DNA of 11,254 nucleotides, from the NCBI GenBank assembly GCA_023436395.1, contig JAEZJJ010000088.1, positions 1 to 11,254 on the forward strand, given 5' to 3'. Below the pieces are notes generated by a model. The model was not told the origin of the DNA and did not search any database. It saw nothing but the letters and a program-made list of their open reading frames with translations. The position numbers were made by a program, and so were the translations under genes. Shown here in pieces: positions 6,571-11,254 of the stretch; the stretch's first letter is position 1; every line of letters starts with the position of its first letter. The DNA comes from Bacillota bacterium (GTDB lineage Bacteria > Bacillota > Clostridia > Lachnospirales > Cellulosilyticaceae).

Positions 6571-8508
6571 ATGGCATTTTTTGAGTTTAACATCGCTATG
6601 AGTGGCTTGTTTGCAGCTCAAAGAGGATTGCAGGTTACTTCAAATAATATTTCAAATGCAAATACAAAAGGCTATTCCAGGCAAGTATTAGGGCAAAAAG
6701 CCTCTACTCCTCTTAGCGGATTAGGTGTAGGAATGACAGGGACAGGTGTTTCTACTACGGGTATTTCCAGAATGAGAGATTCTTACATAGACTCTAAACT
6801 ATGGGGTCAAAATCCTAGATTAGGAGAATATAACATTAAGGTAACTCAAAATTCCCTCATAGAAGCAGTATATGGTGAACCTAGTGATGCGGGTTTTACT
6901 ACAGTATTTAATAGCTTGTTTAATGCTATAAGCAATCTAAGCAAAGCCCCTAGTTCTGGAGATGATCAGATGGCTCTTAGACAAGAATTGATTAATTACA
7001 CCAAATACTACAATAACATTACAGGTTCATTGCAAAAATATCAGCAAGACCTTAACTATCAGCTTAAAGCAACTGTGCAAGAAGTCAATACCTTAGCAAC
7101 TAGAATTCAAAGTCTAAATAAACAAATTTTTGAATCAGAATTATATGGTGATGATGCCAATAATTTTAGAGATGAAAGAGACCTATGTATTGATAGATTG
7201 TCCCAAATCGGGAATGTAGAAATAGTAGAGTATGAAGAAAAGGTAAATGGAGAGGAAACTAAAAGATTTAGAGTGAACTTTGCAGGACAAATTTTAGTTG
7301 ACCATTTTACAGCCAATACACTTTCAGTAGAAGTAAGAGGACAGAAAGAAAAAGATATTAATGCAGTGGTTAAAGAACTACAGGCACAATATAAAGCCTT
7401 AAAAGAATTGGACCCTGCAGATGCTGATCTTACAAATAAACAAAATGCTATCAAATTAGAAATTAGTAAATTGGTGGGAAAAGCTAAAAGTATAAGTAGT
7501 GATGTTAATGTTGATCCTGATGGCAGTATCACCTATAAAAAGCATGGTGTAAATACTCAGGTACTTAAGGTAAATGCTGATGGTACCACAAGTTCTATAG
7601 CGTTAACTATTGATAAATTAAATCCAGAAGATGCAGCAGATTTATACGATGTTGTTTGGAATAATGGTATGCCTTTCAATATGAGTAGCAGCACTTTGTC
7701 AGGAGAGTTAAAAGGCATTATTGATATGCGCGATGGCTGTGGTACAAATGCAGAAGTAACCTATAATGGAATACCCTATTATATTAGACGTATGGATAAC
7801 TATGTAAGACAATTTGCTCAGGTTATGAATGAACAATATAGTATGGATGAGAATGGGTATATAGCTATTGGAGACGGGTTAACAGCAGATAGTAAAGCAG
7901 TAGCGTATATTGAAAAGGATAAGGATGGAAAGATTATTGCATGTTATGATGAGGATAAAAATAAGCTTGCAGCTACAGCTACTGAATTAAGTGAAATTGA
8001 AACAAAGTATACAACCAAATATAAGCTTTTTACTTATAAAACCAATGATAGTAAAGGAGAGTCTACTCCTGGAGTAGATTTGATAGGGAATAATTATAGC
8101 GCTCTTACAGCTGCTAATTTTAGTATTTCCAAGGAAGTATTTGATGGTATTGGGAATCTGCGTACTACTTATGATAAGAATACCCCCTCAGATACTAGGT
8201 TTTTATTAGAATTATTAGGACAAAAAGATAATAAAGAGATGTTTAAAGAAGGCGATCCAAAGGATTACATGATAGCTATCTTTAGTGAACTAGGGATTAA
8301 TGCCAAAGAAGCACAAATGTATCAAAGTACACAAGAATCTGTAACCAATACGATTACTAATCAACGGCTTGCTGTATCCCAAGTAGATCAAACAGAAGAG
8401 TTCACCCTGCTTATAAAATATCAACAAGCTTATCAAGCTGCAGCAAAAATTATGAATACTATAGATGGAATTTATGAGACTACAATATTTAAGTTAGGCA
8501 ATTTCTAG
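6571..8508 (+). CDS. flgK2: FlgK paralogue, flagellar hook-associated protein 1 (second copy)
   Basis: This second full-length FlgK-type protein (645 residues) is collinear with the upstream copy but clearly diverged. The N-terminal motif is at about 8-40 (MSGLFAAQRGLQVTSNNISN, then NTKGYSRQ), the D1 motif NNFRDERD is at 197-204, and the C-terminal helix is at 603-645 (TEEFTLLIKYQQAYQAAAK). It is about 100 residues longer, partly from a charged helical, probably coiled-coil stretch at about 259-308 that the first copy lacks, within a longer variable domain. A strong AGGAGG site precedes the ATG, and its stop codon overlaps the ribosome site of flgL, so it belongs to the same operon. It probably also contributes to the hook-filament junction; whether it joins, replaces or alternates with the first FlgK is unknown. 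The symbol flgK2 is descriptive only. Confidence 0.88.
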   Translation: MAFFEFNIAMSGLFAAQRGLQVTSNNISNANTKGYSRQVLGQKASTPLSGLGVGMTGTGVSTTGISRMRDSYIDSKLWGQNPRLGEYNIKVTQNSLIEAVYGEPSDAGFTTVFNSLFNAISNLSKAPSSGDDQMALRQELINYTKYYNNITGSLQKYQQDLNYQLKATVQEVNTLATRIQSLNKQIFESELYGDDANNFRDERDLCIDRLSQIGNVEIVEYEEKVNGEETKRFRVNFAGQILVDHFTANTLSVEVRGQKEKDINAVVKELQAQYKALKELDPADADLTNKQNAIKLEISKLVGKAKSISSDVNVDPDGSITYKKHGVNTQVLKVNADGTTSSIALTIDKLNPEDAADLYDVVWNNGMPFNMSSSTLSGELKGIIDMRDGCGTNAEVTYNGIPYYIRRMDNYVRQFAQVMNEQYSMDENGYIAIGDGLTADSKAVAYIEKDKDGKIIACYDEDKNKLAATATELSEIETKYTTKYKLFTYKTNDSKGESTPGVDLIGNNYSALTAANFSISKEVFDGIGNLRTTYDKNTPSDTRFLLELLGQKDNKEMFKEGDPKDYMIAIFSELGINAKEAQMYQSTQESVTNTITNQRLAVSQVDQTEEFTLLIKYQQAYQAAAKIMNTIDGIYETTIFKLGNF

Positions 8509-8522
8509 GAGGTGACTAAAAG

Positions 8523-10049
8523 ATGCGTGTAACACAAGGGATGATTATTAATAATAGCCTAAATGGGCTATATAGAAATATGAATGATATGAATAAATTA
8601 TATGGACAAATGACCACAGGTAAGAAGATACAAACTGTATCAGAAGATCCTATTATTGCAGGGCGTGCATTGAAATTAAAGACAACAGTTTTAGAAACTC
8701 AGCAGTATCAAAGTAATGTAAAGGAAGCCAATTCTTGGATGGAAATTACAGAGGCAGCATTAGATAATATGACAGAGATTCTTAAAGATATCCGTACCAA
8801 GTGTGTTCAAGCTGCCAATGGTCCTTTGAAGGAAGATGATAAAAATGCCGTTAAAACGGATATTGCACAGCTGATGGATCAGCTTCTTAAAGAATCTAAT
8901 AATACATATGGTGGACGCTATATCTTTTCAGGTTATAAAACTGATGAGCCACTCATATTAACCAAAGAAATGAAATTAGAAGAAGTATTAACTGTACAAA
9001 AAGATATGACTATTCCAGGAGGTACTAAAGTAACTGCAGGTACAGTTATAAAAGAAGGTAGTACTGTAGCAGAAGGAACTGTATTAGGGACAGGCACAGT
9101 GGTACCAGGTGGAAGTGTACTTAAAGCAGGTACAGTTATATCTAAAGAAGATGCCATGGATTTGCTAGGATTTACCTTATCTGATACAGATTATATTTTA
9201 GATGCTGACTATACTATTCCAGCAGGAACAGAACTTTCAAAAGCGACAGCTGAAGAATTAGGTTTAGTGGCTGTAGGGGCATTAGAGGATGGTAAAACTT
9301 ATACTGTAGGAGATGGTGGACACACTATTACAAAAGGTGAAAGCCTTTCTAAGGCAGTAGCTGAAGAAGTATTAGGAGTAACTGTATCAAGTGAAAAATA
9401 CGTAATAACACAAGATATTACAAGAGCAACTGACTACACAATACAAGGTAGTCTCACCTTAGGAAGTGGATGTAGGCTGAATGGAGATGTTACATTAGTA
9501 GGGGCTTCTAACTTAGGGGGAGGAACTATTTTAAAACAAGGTTCAACCTTAGCAGTAGGAAGTACATTGCCTAAAGGTGCATTAAATCCTAAAGTATATG
9601 GCAAAATAGATAACCAAAGTATCTCTTATGAAATAGGGGTAAATAATACTGTAGATGTTAATACTTTAGGAATGGATAGTATACTTAGTGAGTTTATGGC
9701 GTCTATGGAAGAGATGATTACAATGGTTAATGCCTCACAAGGAGATAATCCTAAGTATACGCAAGAGGAACTCTATGCTATGTTTAATAAGAAGCTAGGG
9801 GAAGTAGATAAAACTTTAGCTCAGGTATCAGAAAAAACAGCAGACTTAGGAAGTAAGATGAAACGTATAGAATATGTAGAGAGTAGATTAGTAGATCAAA
9901 AAACTACATTTAAGAGCTTACTTTCAGAGACTGAAGATATTGATATAGAAGAAGCTTATGTACAATTTAATGTACAATATGCCACTTATCAATCAGCACT
10001 GCAAGCAACATCTAAAGTGATTATGAATACTTTAGCAGATTATTTATAA
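8523..10049 (+). CDS. flgL: FlgL, flagellar hook-associated protein 3, with a large repeat-built insertion
   Basis: FlgL forms the junction ring that contacts the first flagellin. Residues 1-145 are the flagellin-like N-terminal helices, starting MRVTQGMI and ending at the FlgL hallmark GGRYIFSGYKTDEPL. The conserved part resumes at about 361 with a short beta segment (KIDNQSISYEIGVNN) and the C-terminal helices, including LLSETEDIDIEEAY near 457-470. At 508 residues it is about 200 longer than a common FlgL. The extra part, about 147-360 (nucleotides 8961-9602), is rich in Gly, Thr and Val and is made of hexapeptide repeats and three longer repeats described separately. The frame is intact throughout and no transposon sign is seen. 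The ribosome site AGGAGGTGA at 8507-8515 overlaps the flgK2 stop. It is the last gene before a terminator. Confidence 0.93.
   Translation: MRVTQGMIINNSLNGLYRNMNDMNKLYGQMTTGKKIQTVSEDPIIAGRALKLKTTVLETQQYQSNVKEANSWMEITEAALDNMTEILKDIRTKCVQAANGPLKEDDKNAVKTDIAQLMDQLLKESNNTYGGRYIFSGYKTDEPLILTKEMKLEEVLTVQKDMTIPGGTKVTAGTVIKEGSTVAEGTVLGTGTVVPGGSVLKAGTVISKEDAMDLLGFTLSDTDYILDADYTIPAGTELSKATAEELGLVAVGALEDGKTYTVGDGGHTITKGESLSKAVAEEVLGVTVSSEKYVITQDITRATDYTIQGSLTLGSGCRLNGDVTLVGASNLGGGTILKQGSTLAVGSTLPKGALNPKVYGKIDNQSISYEIGVNNTVDVNTLGMDSILSEFMASMEEMITMVNASQGDNPKYTQEELYAMFNKKLGEVDKTLAQVSEKTADLGSKMKRIEYVESRLVDQKTTFKSLLSETEDIDIEEAYVQFNVQYATYQSALQATSKVIMNTLADYL
9021..9146 (+). repeat. Seven tandem hexapeptide codon repeats within flgL
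   Basis: Residues 167-208 of FlgL read as seven uninterrupted hexads of pattern G-[ST]-x-[VIL]-x-x: GTKVTA, GTVIKE, GSTVAE, GTVLGT, GTVVPG, GSVLKA and GTVISK (the third has its aliphatic residue at position four as well). Regular glycine and aliphatic spacing of six is typical of beta-solenoid or left-handed beta-helix proteins. The fold is inferred, not shown. Confidence 0.85.
9036..9140 (+). repeat. 15-bp direct repeat pair, 90 bp apart, inside flgL
   Basis: GCAGGTACAGTTATA occurs at 9036-9050 and again at 9126-9140. The 90-bp offset equals 30 codons, or five hexads, so recombination or slippage between copies would change the protein length without breaking the frame. Confidence 0.9.
9126..9446 (+). 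repeat. Three diverged 32-38-residue repeats within flgL
   Basis: FlgL residues 202-233, 234-270 and 271-308 align as repeats. Each starts with a G-x-x-[IL]-SK step (AGTVISK, AGTELSK, KGESLSK) and continues with an acidic helix-like piece (EDAMDLLG, ATAEELG, AVAEEVLG). Each ends with a Tyr-containing beta-like stretch and [YH]TI (DYTI, HTI, DYTI). The last two share SKAxAEE. They follow directly on the hexads, the last hexad being the start of the first long repeat. A Gly-rich tail at 309-353 of similar solenoid style follows. Confidence 0.75.
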
Positions 10050-10076
10050 ACTAGGGAAACTCAAATTAAGATATAT

Positions 10077-10121
10077 AAGAGCTTATATAAAACCTAAATA
10101 AGGTTGAAATAAGCTCTTTTT
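10077..10121 (+). terminator. Rho-independent terminator after flgL
   Basis: AAGAGCTTAT at 10077-10086 pairs perfectly with ATAAGCTCTT at 10109-10118. An inner helix pairs 10091-10095 with 10101-10105, and Ts run through 10117-10121. It closes the flgM-flgL operon 27 bp after the flgL stop and separates it from fliW-csrA. Confidence 0.9.
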
Positions 10122-10186
10122 ATATATGAATATAAAGTAAGAGAAAGCAAGAACTAAATAGTGAAGAATTATTGAATGAGTCGTAG

Positions 10187-10192
10187 TATAAT
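10187..10192 (+). promoter_or_regulatory. Possible -10 element for fliW-csrA
   Basis: A consensus TATAAT is present between the flgL terminator and fliW, but no convincing -35 hexamer lies 16-18 bp upstream, and no sigma-D -10 (CCGATAT) is found in this spacer. fliW-csrA needs some promoter here because of the terminator, so this is the best candidate only. Confidence 0.3.
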
Positions 10193-10214
10193 AAAACAAG
10201 AGAGCATGTGATCT

Positions 10215-10238
10215 ATTTAAGTTTCTAAACACTTAAAT
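10215..10238. repeat. Inverted repeat in the fliW leader
   Basis: ATTTAAGT at 10215-10222 is perfectly mirrored by ACTTAAAT at 10231-10238 around an 8-base loop. It lies downstream of the candidate -10 and about 40 bp before fliW, with no T-run. It could be an operator or a leader hairpin; in such A+T-rich DNA it may also be chance. Confidence 0.4.
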
Positions 10239-10279
10239 TAAATAATAAGAGAATTTATAAAATATAAAGGGGAATATAT

Positions 10280-10720
10280 ATGAAAATTAAAACAAGACAT
10301 TTTGGAGAAATTGAATTTGATGAAAAAAGGATTATTAACTTTAATGAGGGGATTCCAGGTTTTAGAGAACTTAAGAAATATATTCTTATTGAAGACCCAG
10401 AGAGTCCTTTTGTCTATTTGCAAAGTGTAGAGGATGGAATGGTAAGTTTTATTATTATTAATCCCTACTTATTAAAGAGAGATTATACAATAGAGATTAA
10501 AGATACATATATTAATCTATTAGGTGGGGGAGTTGCAGCAGACTTTTCTATTTTTGTCATTGCTACAATAGTAGACAAGTTCGAATTGGCAACTGTAAAT
10601 TTATTAGCTCCTATTATTATTCAAAATGAAACGAGAAAAGGAATGCAAATTATATTAGAAAAAACAGAGTACACAACCAGACACAAAATTACAGAACTTC
10701 TAGAACAAGGGGGGTGCTAA
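10280..10720 (+). CDS. fliW: FliW, flagellar assembly factor and CsrA antagonist
   Basis: FliW binds CsrA or flagellin in a partner switch: free FliW (when flagellin is exported) traps CsrA and lets flagellin be translated. The 146-residue protein has the family features FGEIEF at 8-13, EGIPGF at 23-28, the hydrophobic beta-rich core, and the conserved NLLAPIIIQN at 107-116 followed by RKGMQIIL and a TTRHKI end. Length is typical. A purine-rich AAAGGGG site precedes the ATG. The stop is one base before csrA, so the two are almost certainly cotranscribed and translationally linked. The yviE gene found before fliW in B. subtilis is absent here. Confidence 0.94.
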   Translation: MKIKTRHFGEIEFDEKRIINFNEGIPGFRELKKYILIEDPESPFVYLQSVEDGMVSFIIINPYLLKRDYTIEIKDTYINLLGGGVAADFSIFVIATIVDKFELATVNLLAPIIIQNETRKGMQIILEKTEYTTRHKITELLEQGGC

Positions 10721-10721
10721 T

Positions 10722-10946
10722 ATGCTAGCGTTGACTCGAAAAAAGGATGAGGCTATTATCATTAATGGTAATATAGAGGTTAAGATTTTAGAGGTTATAG
10801 GAGATAAAGTAAGATTAGGAATTTCTGCCCCTAAAGAAATAGAGATCTATAGAGAAGAGATTTATGCACAGGTTTTAGAAAGTAACCGTAGTGCAATACA
10901 AACTTCAAAAGAAGGGCTTAAAGCTATTAAGAGTTTTATGAAATAG
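10722..10946 (+). CDS. csrA: CsrA, RNA-binding translational regulator
   Basis: CsrA is a small dimeric protein that binds GGA motifs in RNA hairpins and over ribosome sites; in Bacillota its main known target is the flagellin leader. The 74-residue protein begins MLALTRKKDEAI, close to the usual MLVLTRKxGE(S/A)I. It keeps VRLGISAPKEIEIYREEIY (30-48), including the RNA-contacting residues L4, R6 and R44. A tail of about 25 residues follows, normal for the Bacillus and Clostridia type, where extra C-terminal residues help bind FliW. The AGGGGGG ribosome site lies within the end of fliW. No intrinsic terminator is seen after the stop, so some read-through into the flagellin leader is possible. 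Confidence 0.96.
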   Translation: MLALTRKKDEAIIINGNIEVKILEVIGDKVRLGISAPKEIEIYREEIYAQVLESNRSAIQTSKEGLKAIKSFMK

Positions 10947-11036
10947 AAGTAAACACTAAATTTATAAGATCCTATATATATGGAAATGGGGATAAAGTAA
11001 TAAAATATAAAAAATAAGTGAAACAGATAAAAAAGC

Positions 11037-11063
11037 TAAAGTAATTTGAGAAGTGTACGATAT
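11037..11063 (+). promoter_or_regulatory. Sigma-D promoter for flagellin
   Basis: TAAA at 11037-11040 and TACGATAT at 11056-11063 are separated by exactly 15 bp, matching the sigma-D consensus TAAA-N15-GCCGATAT except for the first two bases of the -10. Transcription would start near 11070, giving an untranslated leader of about 80 nt. Confidence 0.82.
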
Positions 11064-11112
11064 ATATAGTGAAAGAAAAGTTAAATGGCCAAATAACTTG
11101 TATTTAAAACGA

Positions 11113-11126
11113 AGGCATGGATGCCT
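11113..11126 (+). promoter_or_regulatory. CsrA-binding hairpin in the flagellin leader (site 1 type)
   Basis: AGGCAT and ATGCCT form a perfect short hairpin that presents GGA (11119-11121) at the loop. The segment CATGGATG fits the core of the CsrA consensus (ACANGGANGU) closely. It lies 25 nt before the start codon, as the upstream CsrA site does in the B. subtilis hag leader. A second hairpin can form just upstream (11078-11083 with 11094-11099). Confidence 0.7.
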
Positions 11127-11135
11127 GTATAATTC

Positions 11136-11144
11136 AAGGAGGGA
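11136..11144 (+). promoter_or_regulatory. Flagellin ribosome binding site and likely second CsrA site
   Basis: AAGGAGGGA is a near-perfect Shine-Dalgarno sequence 6-8 bases before the ATG at 11151, and it contains a GGA that CsrA could cover together with the upstream hairpin. Blocking this site would stop flagellin translation. The double-site model is inferred from the known B. subtilis arrangement. Confidence 0.7.
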
Positions 11145-11150
11145 TTAATT

Positions 11151-11254
11151 ATGATTATTAACCACAATATTAATGCAGTAAACGCACACAGAAACTCAAC
11201 TATTAACGTAGCAGGAACAGGAAAGTCAATGGAGAAACTTTCTTCAGGACTTAG
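11151..11254 (+). CDS. hag: Flagellin N-terminus (cut by window end)
   Basis: Thirty-four complete codons are present, beginning MIINHNINAVNAHRN and reaching MEKLSSGL, the conserved N-terminal D0/D1 start of bacterial flagellin (N-x-x-A-x-x-A-x-R, then KLSSG). The protein is the filament subunit, exported through the flagellar type III system without a cleaved signal. The gene runs past the right edge, so length, variable domain and the number of flagellin copies cannot be judged. Position after fliW-csrA and the sigma-D promoter agrees with hag. Confidence 0.95.
   Translation, partial: MIINHNINAVNAHRNSTINVAGTGKSMEKLSSGL

Noticed and set aside
7107..7532. 141-codon reading frame on the minus strand inside the second flgK
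   Set aside because: It lies fully within a well-supported gene, has no family resemblance or ribosome site, and its hydrophobic composition is what an antisense reading of Lys/Glu-rich coding DNA yields.
8933..9157. Pro/Val/Thr-rich minus-strand frame across the flgL repeats
   Set aside because: The repeat-like protein is only the reverse reading of the hexad-coding DNA; the + strand frame is anchored by conserved FlgL ends on both sides.
9021..9446. Repeats in flgL as a CRISPR array or transposon remnant
   Set aside because: There is no uniform repeat-spacer pattern, no terminal inverted repeats or transposase, and the repeats are codon-periodic and keep an open frame.
10968..10983. Alternating TATATA segment after csrA as a terminator
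   Set aside because: The stem is not properly self-complementary around its CC and GG ends and has no T-run after it.

Overview
The window looks like chromosomal DNA from a low-GC, Gram-positive anaerobe of the Clostridia, most likely a motile Lachnospirales/Lachnospiraceae-type bacterium. The support is A+T-rich codon use, strong AGGAGG-type ribosome binding sites, sigma-D (SigA28-like) flagellar promoters, and a gene order that follows the Bacillus subtilis comF-flgM-flgK-flgL-fliW-csrA-hag block. All recognised genes are on the + strand. The species cannot be fixed from the sequence alone.

Layout. (1) Positions 1-190 hold a strongly structured, non-coding, relatively GC-rich segment. It is probably a structured RNA, and I suggest the raiA-motif RNA because of its place upstream of comFC. 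(2) A sigma-A promoter (269-297) leads into recD2 (helicase), comFC (competence-type phosphoribosyltransferase-like protein) and a yvyF-family zinc-ribbon protein. A clear intrinsic terminator follows at 3908-3959. (3) A sigma-D promoter overlapping a perfect inverted repeat starts the late flagellar operon: flgM (anti-sigma factor), flgN (export chaperone), two tandem flgK paralogues and flgL, closed by a terminator at 10077-10121. (4) fliW and csrA form a separate two-gene unit. (5) A near-consensus sigma-D promoter, an 80-nt leader with a CsrA-type GGA hairpin, and the first 34 codons of flagellin end the window.

How the genes work together. FlgM holds sigma-D inactive until the hook is complete, and its own promoter is of the sigma-D type, which implies feedback. 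FlgN keeps FlgK and FlgL soluble for export, and these form the hook-filament junction on which flagellin polymerises. FliW and CsrA, with the flagellin leader, form the known FliW-CsrA-Hag homeostatic loop that matches flagellin translation to export.

Most unusual features. FlgL carries an insertion of about 210 residues made of regular hexapeptide (beta-solenoid-like) repeats followed by three longer repeats, placed where the variable surface domain should be. Two complete, diverged FlgK proteins are encoded side by side. A perfect 10-bp inverted repeat sits on the -35 region of the flgM promoter. The structured RNA at the left edge also deserves a covariance-model search.
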